Shown here piece after piece: positions 39,311 through 45,972 of a DNA stretch of 45,972 bases. The translations under genes and the position numbers were made by a program. Numbering within the stretch: position 1 is the stretch's first letter; each line of letters starts with the position of its first letter. The notes beneath the pieces were generated by a model. That model ran no database searches, was not told the origin of the DNA, and saw only the letters and a list, made by a program, of their open reading frames with translations. This stretch comes from an uncultured Treponema sp. (GTDB taxonomy: Bacteria > Spirochaetota > Spirochaetia > Treponematales > Treponemataceae), in contig CAKZZR010000184.1 in NCBI GenBank assembly GCA_937885475.1, forward strand, positions 1 to 45,972, given 5' to 3'.

Positions 39311-40078
39311 TTATTCTTCGTCAAGCCATGCGTAAGCGTCGTCCGCAGCGTCTGCAACAAGCTTGTCCGTTCCGTCGCCACCAAGTGGAAGCTTTGCGTC
39401 CTTTGCGATTGCCTTTACGATTTCCTTTGAATCGATTCCAGACTTTTCGCGGAGCATGAATTCGCTGATTTCAGCATTCAGTTCTGGGTCGCCGAGCGCT
39501 GCATTAATCTGCTTGTTCCAAGCCTCTTTGTCCATTGAATAAACTACGTAGTACTGGTAGTAAACCTCTGCGTTGGACATGTCCTTCTTAATCTTCTGCT
39601 TTGGATTTTTTGGAGCGGCATACTTAATCCAGAATGTAGCTTCCTTTACCATGCCAGAAAGACGAACCTTTGAGCTAATGTCTAGTTTGTCCTGAAGTTC
39701 CTTCTTAGCTTCTGTTGTTCCGCCGGTGTACATAGCCTCTACCTGACGCTCTACAACGCGGCTCATTGACGTAGCAATCTCGCCCTGCATGTCAACTGTG
39801 TCAGTCCAATGCTGAAGAAAATCCAAATCCGTTCCCTTATTTGTGAACCAGAATACCTGACGATCCTTCAAATCAAGCGCCTTCGCAATTCCACGGGTGT
39901 CCTGCTTCAATGCAGAAGAAACCCACTTTGGATATCCTACGCCCTCTTCAATTCCTGGAAAATCCAGAACCATTTTAAGCGACTGATTCGCAGCTTTTGC
40001 CTTTCCCTTAGCTGAAACTCCAAAACTTGCAAATGCAGCTACCAAAAGAATTGCAACTACACCTTTATTGCATTTCAT
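39311..40078 (-). CDS. Exported protein, first gene of the lipoprotein operon, unknown function
   Basis: 255 residues. Signal peptide MKCNKGVVAILLVAAFASFG, cleavage near VSA. The mature part has PKWVSSALKQ, a mixed alpha/beta region, and VKEATFWIKYAAPKN, then YYQYYVVYSMDKEAWNKQIN. These elements recur in the frameshifted protein at the end of the operon. AGGAGG precedes ATG 40078; 44 earlier in-frame residues are not part of the signal peptide. It is probably periplasmic and LPP20-related. Confidence 0.78.
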   Translation of the reverse strand: MKCNKGVVAILLVAAFASFGVSAKGKAKAANQSLKMVLDFPGIEEGVGYPKWVSSALKQDTRGIAKALDLKDRQVFWFTNKGTDLDFLQHWTDTVDMQGEIATSMSRVVERQVEAMYTGGTTEAKKELQDKLDISSKVRLSGMVKEATFWIKYAAPKNPKQKIKKDMSNAEVYYQYYVVYSMDKEAWNKQINAALGDPELNAEISEFMLREKSGIDSKEIVKAIAKDAKLPLGGDGTDKLVADAADDAYAWLDEE

Positions 40079-40126
40079 ATTTTTTTCCTCCTGCGCCGCA
40101 AAAAAGCGACACAAAATAATACAAGA

Positions 40127-40154
40127 ATTATACTCTAAAACAAGCCGTTTACAA
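40127..40154 (-). promoter_or_regulatory. Promoter of the lipoprotein operon
   Basis: On the minus strand TTGTAA (40149-40154) and TATAAT (40127-40132) are 16 bases apart, about 50 bases before ATG 40078. Confidence 0.65.
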
Positions 40155-40288
40155 TGAAAATACGATGATAACTGAGAAATTTTGCAAAAATTATTTAAGG
40201 AAGACAACAAGCGGGGCGATTTCGGTCAAAGGCTGTTTCCTTCTTTCCGCTTCTGTTTGCGCTTCTTCCAATTCCCACATTTTCTCAC

Positions 40289-40294
40289 TATAGT
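40289..40294 (+). promoter_or_regulatory. pyrF: -10 hexamer TATAGT six bases before the pyrF start
   Basis: TATAGT is followed by ATAAGC and ATG 40301, so the mRNA should begin at or beside the start codon. No Shine-Dalgarno site is present. The -35 (TTCCAA, 17 bases upstream) is weak. Confidence 0.5.
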
Positions 40295-40300
40295 ATAAGC

Positions 40301-41230
40301 ATGATTACAAAACATAAGATGCAGGAATTGCAGGAATTGGTCGCAGAGCGCGGTCCGTTGTGTGTCGGCTTGGATACGGATCCGTCGTATCTTCCGGCTT
40401 CAGTTATAAAATCAGTTGGCTCGGCAGAAGAGGCCGTGCTTACCTACAACAAAGAGATTATCCGTCGCATTGCCGCAGACAAAACCGCGTGCTGCTGCAA
40501 GGTTCAGATTGCCTATTACGAAGCTATGGGCTTAAAGGGAATGAGCGTGTACGCCCAGACCTTGCAGGCGGTAAAGGAAGCCGGACTTATTGCCATAAGC
40601 GACATCAAGCGCAGCGACATTGCCGCAAGCGCCAGCGCCTACGCGCGCGGGCACTTTACCGGCGATTTTGAGACAGACCTTATCACCATAAATCCATACA
40701 TGGGCTTTGACACCCTAAAGCCATTCACCGACTACGCTGCCCCGGAAAAAGGCGGAAAGGGCGCATTCGTGCTGCTGTGCACCTCAAACCCGGGAATGAC
40801 CGACATAGAGCATCAGGAGCTTAAAAACGGAGGACTTTTGCTTGAGCGCGTGGGCGCAGAGATTGCACGCATAAACGGCGAATTCAAGGCGCAGTACGCA
40901 GACCAAACCTGCGGCGCGATTGGCGCGGTTGTTGGCGCAACGCAGGAAGCCGACGCACGCCGACTGCGAGACCTGTACCCGGACACCTTCTTTTTGATTC
41001 CGGGCTATGGAGCGCAGGGCGGAGCCGCACGCATTGCGGCAACCCTTTTGGACAGGGCAGGCGGAACGGTCAATTCCAGCCGAGGAATTTTGTGCGCATG
41101 GAAGAACGACGAGCAGCTTGCCGAACGCCGCGAGGCAGGAAGCCTGAGCATGGCGGAAATTGCCGACTCAGCCGCGCGCGCCGCAACATTCTCTAAGAAC
41201 GACCTTTTGAGCGCAAAGAACGCGCTTTAA
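40301..41230 (+). CDS. pyrF: Orotidine 5'-phosphate decarboxylase, type 2
   Basis: Last step of UMP synthesis: OMP to UMP plus CO2. 309 residues, the length of the type 2 group. Signatures are LCVGLDTDPSYLP, CCKVQIAYYEAMGLKG, ISDIKRSDIAASASAYA (catalytic Asp-x-Lys-x2-Asp), NPYMGFDTLKPF and a C-terminal FLIPGYGAQGG that binds the phosphate. It lies 15 bases before a pyrK-pyrD fusion, so two late pyrimidine steps are in one operon. Confidence 0.95.
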   Translation: MITKHKMQELQELVAERGPLCVGLDTDPSYLPASVIKSVGSAEEAVLTYNKEIIRRIAADKTACCCKVQIAYYEAMGLKGMSVYAQTLQAVKEAGLIAISDIKRSDIAASASAYARGHFTGDFETDLITINPYMGFDTLKPFTDYAAPEKGGKGAFVLLCTSNPGMTDIEHQELKNGGLLLERVGAEIARINGEFKAQYADQTCGAIGAVVGATQEADARRLRDLYPDTFFLIPGYGAQGGAARIAATLLDRAGGTVNSSRGILCAWKNDEQLAERREAGSLSMAEIADSAARAATFSKNDLLSAKNAL

Positions 41231-41245
41231 TTTCTGGAGACATTC

Positions 41246-43069
41246 ATGACACCGATTACAGATTGCAACGGAATTCCATACCCGATTTTTACGACCGGAG
41301 CCGTAACCTGCGCGGCAAGCGTGGACGGTGCAAAACCAGCGGGCTCTGTGTTCTGCGTAAAAATCCAGCTGACCGACGAAAAGGCGGCGCTGCCGCTTCC
41401 CGGCCAGTTCTATATGCTTCGCTCCGAAAAATCGCAGAAGCTGCTTGCGCGCCCTATAAGCGTGTTCCATTCAGAAAAAAACGTGCACGGCGTAGAAATA
41501 TCGTTCCTCATTCTGCTTAAAGGGCAGGGAACCGCAGAGCTGTGCGCGCTTGAAGCCGACGACCGCGTTCAGGTGCTGGGACCTTTGGGAAACACCTTTC
41601 CCGCACCAAGTGCCAGAACAGCGCACGACGGTATAAACAGTGCCGCATCAAAAAATTCACCTGCAAAGGTGCTGCTTGTTGGCGGCGGAATAGGTGTTGC
41701 GCCGGTGGCAGGATTTGCCGAAACCCTGGCAGACGGCACGTATGACTTTATTGCAAGCTTTAAAAGCGGAAGCTACGGCATAGATAACATTCACCCGGAA
41801 CGCCTTACCATAACCACCGATGATGGTTCCGTGGGAACAAAGGGCATGGTTACCGCCGCGCTGGACGCGCAAAAAATCCGCGACGGCGGCTACAGTGCCG
41901 TGTATACCTGCGGTCCTGCGCCCATGCTTGCCTACGTTAAAAAGGTAAGCGAGGAAGCTGGCGTTCCCTGCTGGATAAGCATGGAAGCACGAATGGCGTG
42001 CGGCGTTGGCGTGTGCCTTGGCTGCGTGATTCCCACAACAGAAGGCAACTTGCGCTGCTGCAAGGACGGACCGGTATTCAACTCAAAAATACTGTCGTTC
42101 CCTAAGCCCCCCGCATGCATTCGCCGCGAACCGCTTACCCAAGAGCCAGACATGAGCGTTACCATAAAGGGCGTTCGCTTTGAAAACCCGGTCATCGGCT
42201 CTTCTGGCACATTCGGCTTTGGAACGGAATACGCCTCTGTGTTCGATGTGAACCGTCTGGGCGGAATTGCGTCAAAAGGTCTTACCCTTGAACCGCGTCA
42301 GGGCAACAGCGGAATTCGCGTATGGGAAACGCCGAGCGGCCTGATGAATTCCATCGGTTTGCAGAATCCTGGAATACCGCACTTCATAGAGCATGAGCTG
42401 CCCCAGATGCTGGCGCTTAAACCGGTCGCAATCGCAAACCTTTCCGGCTCCTCGCTGGACACCTACGTTGAGGGCGCAAAACTGCTTGAAAAAACCGCCG
42501 TACCTGTAATCGAACTGAATATTTCCTGCCCCAACGTAAGCGCGGGCGGAGCGGCGTTCGGCATGAGCTGCTCAAGCGCAAATACCGTGGTTTCTGCGGT
42601 ACGCGCCGTAACCAAAAAACCGCTCATCGTAAAGCTCACCCCCCAGTCGCCGGAGCTTATAGACGTGGCAATTGCCTGTATAGAAGCGGGCGCAGACGGA
42701 ATAAGCCTGTGCAATTCGTTCCAGGGAGTTGCAATTGACGTTGAGACCGGTCGCCCGGTATTCGACAAAATAAAGGCGGGCTTTGGTGGTCCCGCGGTAC
42801 GCCCCATTGCAGTTCGCCTTATCTACGAGCTGTACGAGGCAATCCACGCGCTGCCAAAAGAAAAGCATGTTCCCATCGTTGCAATCGGCGGCATTGCAGA
42901 ATGGCGCGATGTGGTTGAATTCATAATGGCTGGTGCGGACGCGGTGGAAGTTGGCACAAACACCTTTGCAAATCCGCTCACCATGATTGAATGCATAGAC
43001 GGTCTAAGCGACTTTATGAAGCGCAAGGGCTACAAAACACTTTCTGAAATACGCGGCATAGCGCACTAG
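41246..43069 (+). CDS. Fused dihydroorotate dehydrogenase: electron-transfer PyrK part plus catalytic PyrD part (type 1B)
   Basis: 607 residues in one frame. Residues 1-290 are PyrK-like: FAD motif ARPISVF (Arg69, Ser72), NAD-site motif VGGGIGVAPVAGF and CGPAPML. A [2Fe-2S] ligand set is at Cys252, Cys257, Cys260 and Cys271 or 272. Residues 303-607 are PyrD: IKGVRFENPVIGSSGTFGFG, NSIGLQNPG, ELNISCPNVSAGGAAFG and IVAIGGIAEWRD. The PyrD part begins at an internal ATG (42152) without a good ribosome binding site. It oxidises dihydroorotate to orotate and passes electrons to NAD. The two are normally separate subunits. Confidence 0.93.
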   Translation: MTPITDCNGIPYPIFTTGAVTCAASVDGAKPAGSVFCVKIQLTDEKAALPLPGQFYMLRSEKSQKLLARPISVFHSEKNVHGVEISFLILLKGQGTAELCALEADDRVQVLGPLGNTFPAPSARTAHDGINSAASKNSPAKVLLVGGGIGVAPVAGFAETLADGTYDFIASFKSGSYGIDNIHPERLTITTDDGSVGTKGMVTAALDAQKIRDGGYSAVYTCGPAPMLAYVKKVSEEAGVPCWISMEARMACGVGVCLGCVIPTTEGNLRCCKDGPVFNSKILSFPKPPACIRREPLTQEPDMSVTIKGVRFENPVIGSSGTFGFGTEYASVFDVNRLGGIASKGLTLEPRQGNSGIRVWETPSGLMNSIGLQNPGIPHFIEHELPQMLALKPVAIANLSGSSLDTYVEGAKLLEKTAVPVIELNISCPNVSAGGAAFGMSCSSANTVVSAVRAVTKKPLIVKLTPQSPELIDVAIACIEAGADGISLCNSFQGVAIDVETGRPVFDKIKAGFGGPAVRPIAVRLIYELYEAIHALPKEKHVPIVAIGGIAEWRDVVEFIMAGADAVEVGTNTFANPLTMIECIDGLSDFMKRKGYKTLSEIRGIAH

Positions 43070-43083
43070 CACAGTACTACACT

Positions 43084-43099
43084 AGCGCAGTACTGCGCT
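43084..43099. repeat. Perfect 16-base palindrome within a short direct repeat after pyrKD
   Basis: AGCGCAGTACTGCGCT (43084-43099) is its own reverse complement. ACTAGCACAGTACT (43065-43078) and ACTAGCGCAGTACT (43081-43094) form a direct repeat with period 16 overlapping the gene's stop codon. Confidence 0.7.
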
Positions 43100-43104
43100 A
43101 TTCA

Positions 43105-43159
43105 AAATACGCTGTAGTTTGCCACCCATGCCGGGGAAAAAAATACAGCGTATTTTTTT
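43105..43159. terminator. Large-loop terminator between pyrKD and the GH31 gene
   Basis: AAATACGCTGTA (43105-43116) pairs perfectly with TACAGCGTATTT (43144-43155), 12 bp, loop 27 bases, then a T-run. It likely acts on both convergent transcripts. Confidence 0.75.
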
Positions 43160-43160
43160 C

Positions 43161-45356
43161 TTACAAATCCACGCCTTTTTCAAGTTCTGCTATGGTCACG
43201 CGACGGACAGCAAATGTATTTTTGGAATCCGGAACGGCTATGCTGAATTCGCTTGGAATATAAGCGCTGTTACCGCGCAATTCTGCAATCAGGTGCCTGC
43301 CGTTCAGAGTAAGGAACAGCTCGCCAAAGTCGCCGCTCTTGTAGCGCTCGGTCTCGCCGTCGTCATTGTACAAAGTGAACGAAGCGTTAACGCCGTCCGC
43401 GGCATACACGTACAAAAAGTCAGCGCCGTCCTTTTTGAGCGGAACAATTGAGCCTTCCTTTACATACACCGGAATATGCTCAAGCACCGCCTTAACGGTA
43501 ATCGCCTTGCCGTTGCCTGCCTCAACCTTCTGATTCGTGTAGAAGTCATACCAGTTGCCCGCCGGAAGATACAGCGTGCGCTCCTTTTCTGCGGCCGCCT
43601 CGCGGTAAATGGGAGCCACAAGGAACGCGTCGCCAAACATAAACTGATTCTGCATGAACTCGCGCGGGGTTGCCGCATCCTCATAGAACATGGCGCGCAT
43701 CATGGGAACGCCGCTCATAGTCTGCCGCGCCGTTGAATACACGTACGGCAACAGCTGCTCGCGCGTGCGGATAAGGTCAGCCACAATCTCGCGTTCCTTT
43801 TGCGGGTAGGCAAACGGCTCGCGAGGGCCTGTTCCATGGGCGCGGTACACCGGCGTAAACGCACCGAACTGCTGCCAGCGCACATACAATTCCGCCGGAG
43901 ATTCCTTTTGAACAAAGCCGCCAACATCGCTTCCCCAGTACGGAAGTCCGCACAAGCCCGCGTTCACTCCATAGGCAACCTGACTGCCAAGTGCCGGCCA
44001 AGAAACGCTCACGTCGCCCGACCACACAGAAACATTGTACTTGCCGCTGCCTGTTCCCGCGGAACGGCTCATTATGAACAGCCGTCTGTCTGGCGCAATG
44101 GCATGCACGCCTTCAAACAAAGCCTTTGACCAATACACGTTGTAATAATTATGAAAATCCTGCTCGGCATACTTTCCGTACATAAGGTCAGCAGGAACAT
44201 GCTCCGGCTCGCCCAAGTCCGTCCAAAAGCCTTCTATGCCGCTTTCCAGCATCTGACTGTATTTTTTGCCCATGAATGCCGCCGCCTTTTTGCCCAGCGG
44301 ATTGAAAATGCCAGAAAGCTTGTCGTCCAGACACCACCAGTCGTGCCACAGCTTTATTTTTCCTTTTGTATCCTTGCACAAAAGCCCCGCGGACTTAAGC
44401 TCCTTGAAATTCACGCATTGGTCGGTAAAAAACGGCTCGGTAATCGTAATGAGCTTAACACCGTTTTCTTCCATAAAGGAGTCCATAGCCTTGTAGTCGG
44501 CAAAACGTTCCGCCGTCCACGAAATGTCGCCCATCTTGCCAAACCAATACAAGTCAAGCACCACGGCGCTAAGCGGAATGTCGTATTTTTTGAATTCCTT
44601 TACAAGGTCAACCACCTCCTCAGAGGATTCATAGCCGTATTTTGACTGAATGTAGCCGTATGCCCAGCGCGGAAGCAGGCACGCCGTCTCGGTTTCCGCA
44701 TAGAATTTTTGAACGCTTTCCTTTGCGCTTGTGTCCTGCCGCACAAAATTTTCTATGCGGAAATATTCGCTGCGGTACACCTGCGCGTCCGCGTCGTCTT
44801 GAAAATAAATCTTGTCGCGTCCGTTGGCATTGTAATAAACGGCAGTGCTTTCGTCAGTAACATAGAACGGAATGAAAACGTAGGCATGGTCGCCATATTT
44901 TGACTCATTATAAATGGTGAACGACTGATTGCGCAGGCTTACAAAGCGGCTCGCCTCGCCAAAGCCGTAGAATTCGCGCGCGCTAATCCAATTGCGAATT
45001 TCGCGCAGCAGGTTTTTGTCTTCGTTGAACGTGGACGTGTAGAGCGGCTTTTTGTTGAACGACAGCGTATAACCGCCCTCAAGAACGCGCACCTCGTAGC
45101 CGTTCCATGAATAGGTGCCGTCAGCCTGCTTTTCAAAGTCGGTGGAGGCAGGCTCCCGCTTAAGCTCAAATTCGCGCACAGGAGCCTTTGCCCTGCCACC
45201 AGTTCCCAGCGCCTCAAACCGCACGGAACCGTCCGCGCACGCCTCAAATTCAAGGGCAATGCCGCTTTCAAATTTTACCTTTACGCTCGAAAAAAGCGGC
45301 ATTGCCGCCGCAAAAAGCGCAACCATTATCATTGCAAAAAATCGCTTTAGATTCAT
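43161..45356 (-). CDS. Exported glycoside hydrolase family 31 enzyme (alpha-glucosidase/xylosidase type)
   Basis: 731 residues. Signal peptide residues 1-24. An N-terminal beta domain with YGFGEASRFVSLRNQSFTIY is followed by the GH31 barrel: PRWAYGYIQSKYGYESSEEV, LSAVVLDLYWFG, GFWTDLGEPEH (nucleophile Asp380), FIMSRSAGTGSGKYNVSVWS with GDV after it, and PYWGSDVGGF. C-terminal beta domains finish the protein. The enzyme removes alpha-linked glucose or xylose from oligosaccharides outside the inner membrane; substrate choice cannot be fixed. GAGG precedes the ATG. Confidence 0.93.
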   Translation of the reverse strand: MNLKRFFAMIMVALFAAAMPLFSSVKVKFESGIALEFEACADGSVRFEALGTGGRAKAPVREFELKREPASTDFEKQADGTYSWNGYEVRVLEGGYTLSFNKKPLYTSTFNEDKNLLREIRNWISAREFYGFGEASRFVSLRNQSFTIYNESKYGDHAYVFIPFYVTDESTAVYYNANGRDKIYFQDDADAQVYRSEYFRIENFVRQDTSAKESVQKFYAETETACLLPRWAYGYIQSKYGYESSEEVVDLVKEFKKYDIPLSAVVLDLYWFGKMGDISWTAERFADYKAMDSFMEENGVKLITITEPFFTDQCVNFKELKSAGLLCKDTKGKIKLWHDWWCLDDKLSGIFNPLGKKAAAFMGKKYSQMLESGIEGFWTDLGEPEHVPADLMYGKYAEQDFHNYYNVYWSKALFEGVHAIAPDRRLFIMSRSAGTGSGKYNVSVWSGDVSVSWPALGSQVAYGVNAGLCGLPYWGSDVGGFVQKESPAELYVRWQQFGAFTPVYRAHGTGPREPFAYPQKEREIVADLIRTREQLLPYVYSTARQTMSGVPMMRAMFYEDAATPREFMQNQFMFGDAFLVAPIYREAAAEKERTLYLPAGNWYDFYTNQKVEAGNGKAITVKAVLEHIPVYVKEGSIVPLKKDGADFLYVYAADGVNASFTLYNDDGETERYKSGDFGELFLTLNGRHLIAELRGNSAYIPSEFSIAVPDSKNTFAVRRVTIAELEKGVDL

Positions 45357-45401
45357 TTTTTTTCCTCAAAAATATTGTACCACACTTATTCAAAAGTAGT
45401 A

Positions 45402-45414
45402 GTACATTTTGTAC
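45402..45414. promoter_or_regulatory. Palindrome GTACA-TTT-TGTAC upstream of the GH31 gene
   Basis: A perfect inverted repeat lies upstream of an extended -10-like sequence (TGGTACAAT on the minus strand, near 45374-45382). It could be an operator for the glycosidase gene. Confidence 0.35.
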
Positions 45415-45471
45415 GACATTTTGATAAAATTCGCGCATTGGACAGCACCCAACATAAGCAAAATCATATAT

Positions 45472-45508
45472 TTGACAAATTCTTGAAGCCAAAGTAAGAT
45501 TGTCTTAC
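45472..45508 (+). promoter_or_regulatory. Promoter and palindromic operator of the AbrB-type antitoxin gene
   Basis: TTGACA (45472-45477) and TAAGAT (45495-45500) are 17 bases apart. GTAAGA-TTG-TCTTAC (45494-45508) is a perfect palindrome covering the -10 box, a good site for autorepression. AGGAGG follows before the ATG. Confidence 0.72.
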
Positions 45509-45521
45509 ACAAGGAGGACAT

Positions 45522-45785
45522 ATGTACACTTCAACCACATCACTTTCTTCCAAAGGACAGATTGTTCTTCCCGCAGATTTGCGCAAAAAGCTTTCTTTGC
45601 GCGAAGGACGGCGATTTTTTATTTTCAGCGAAGGCTCAAACATCATGCTCAAACCGATTCAGGAACCGGACGAGCAGGAATTTTTTCAGCTGCTCGAAAA
45701 GGAGCGGGAATGGGCTTCAAAAGTCGGTTTGACAGAATCAGACATTGCCGATGCCATAAAAGCGGTGAGAGCGTCGCATAAATGA
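45522..45785 (+). CDS. AbrB/MazE-type (SpoVT-AbrB) antitoxin
   Basis: 87 residues. The N-terminal swapped-hairpin DNA-binding domain reads SLSSKGQIVLPADLRKKLSL with REGRRFFIF next. The acidic, helical C-terminus (EQEFFQLLEKEREWASKVGL) would bind a toxin. AGGAGG stands before the ATG. The stop overlaps the start of a PIN gene remnant (ATGA), so its original partner is still visible but broken. Confidence 0.92.
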   Translation: MYTSTTSLSSKGQIVLPADLRKKLSLREGRRFFIFSEGSNIMLKPIQEPDEQEFFQLLEKEREWASKVGLTESDIADAIKAVRASHK

Positions 45786-45871
45786 GAATCGTACTCGACA
45801 CGAATGTCATAATTTCTGCGGTATTTTTTGGCGGTGCGCCACAGCAGAAAAAAATCCGCGTCGTTTCATAA
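45782..45871 (+). pseudogene. Truncated PIN-domain toxin
   Basis: ATG overlaps the antitoxin stop. The first 20 codons read MRIVLDTNVIISAVFFGGAP, the classic start of a PIN toxin with its first catalytic Asp. Then the frame changes to unrelated residues and stops after 29 codons. The remaining 100 or more residues, including the other acidic ligands, are absent in the 100 bases left in the window. A deletion or rearrangement is the likely cause. Confidence 0.85.
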
Positions 45872-45928
45872 AAATCCCCCATAATGTTTTCGCCATAGAA
45901 TATTTTCGTTTCGGCACATAAAATTGCC

Positions 45929-45968
45929 TTTTTGCTATTTTAGCATATAAATTCACTTTTTGCTATTT
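45929..45968. repeat. Two direct repeats TTTTTGCTATTT at the window end
   Basis: Copies at 45929-45940 and 45957-45968, 28 bases apart, in A/T-rich sequence. Reversed (AAATAGCAAAAA) they resemble the AATAGCCAAT repeats at the Phd/VapC promoter and may be an operator of a gene beyond the window. Two copies at an edge are not enough to call a CRISPR array. Confidence 0.4.
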
Positions 45969-45972
45969 AAAA

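Noticed and set aside
42152..43069. A separate pyrD gene starting at the internal ATG
   Set aside because: The upstream PyrK part is in the same frame without a stop, and no proper ribosome binding site precedes the ATG; internal initiation cannot be fully excluded.
45929..45968. Start of a CRISPR array at the window end
   Set aside because: Only two 12-base repeats in A/T-rich sequence; repeat length, spacer length and missing cas genes do not fit.

Overview
The window looks like a chromosomal piece of a host-associated or rumen-type Treponema (Spirochaetota); this is inferred from gene content, not from a marker gene. Pointers are a GGDEF protein with TPR-like repeats, a degenerate HD-GYP protein, very long Ig-like surface proteins ending in a C-terminal aromatic residue, an LPP20/COG3014/LpoB lipoprotein cluster, pyruvate phosphate dikinase, and starch- and glucoside-degrading enzymes with signal peptides. 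No rRNA or tRNA gene was seen.

Layout. 0-2.3 kb: a diguanylate cyclase broken by an A9 run near its start. 2.3-2.5 kb: a MITE-like palindrome between convergent genes. 2.5-11.0 kb (minus): a three-gene envelope operon of a 1,988-residue Ig-repeat protein, an outer-membrane-barrel-like protein and a membrane-anchored degenerate HD-GYP protein. 11.1-12.3 kb: a sirtuin and a small exported protein. 12.4-15.1 kb (minus): methyltransferase, Ketoacyl-synt_2 protein and acyltransferase, a set seen in aryl polyene/flexirubin-type clusters. 15.2-18.1 kb: ppdK, whose last ten codons are present three times in a row, separated by palindromes. 18.2-21.0 kb: a Phd/VapC toxin-antitoxin pair with hairpins in its leader, a small Cys-containing protein, an AAC(3)-like acetyltransferase and an XRE regulator. 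21.1-23.7 kb: an MBOAT/DHHW pair for polysaccharide O-acetylation. 23.7-25.9 kb: an AT-rich island with an XRE regulator, an Abi_2/AbiF-type HEPN protein and a short structured RNA with its own promoter and terminator. 25.9-30.1 kb (minus): a MATE exporter with a hairpin leader and a two-component operon with two membrane proteins. 30.2-35.4 kb: a coiled-coil membrane protein, DUF1653, and an AraC regulator divergent from a secreted type I pullulanase. 35.4-40.1 kb (minus): the lipoprotein operon, whose last gene is frameshifted in an A7 run. 40.3-43.1 kb: pyrF and a fused pyrK-pyrD. 43.2-45.4 kb (minus): a secreted GH31 glycosidase. 45.5-45.9 kb: an AbrB-type antitoxin followed by a PIN toxin cut down to 29 codons.

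How the genes relate. The AraC/pullulanase pair and the GH31 enzyme suggest use of alpha-glucans, feeding a PPi-dependent pyruvate/PEP step through PpdK. Several loci shape the cell surface: the Ig-repeat operon, the O-acetylation pair, the lipoprotein operon and the aryl-polyene-like block. Three loci are toxin-antitoxin or defence modules. The AbiF-like protein plus RNA is the most interesting: it matches the AbiF/ncRNA toxin-antitoxin type proposed as the ancestor of Cas13. A family of short palindromes with a constant core (GAGCYTGTCGA) and changing, self-complementary arms is scattered through the first 20 kb and sits at ppdK, the vapC leader and the convergent ends. Several start codons lie exactly six bases after a -10 hexamer, as expected for leaderless mRNAs.
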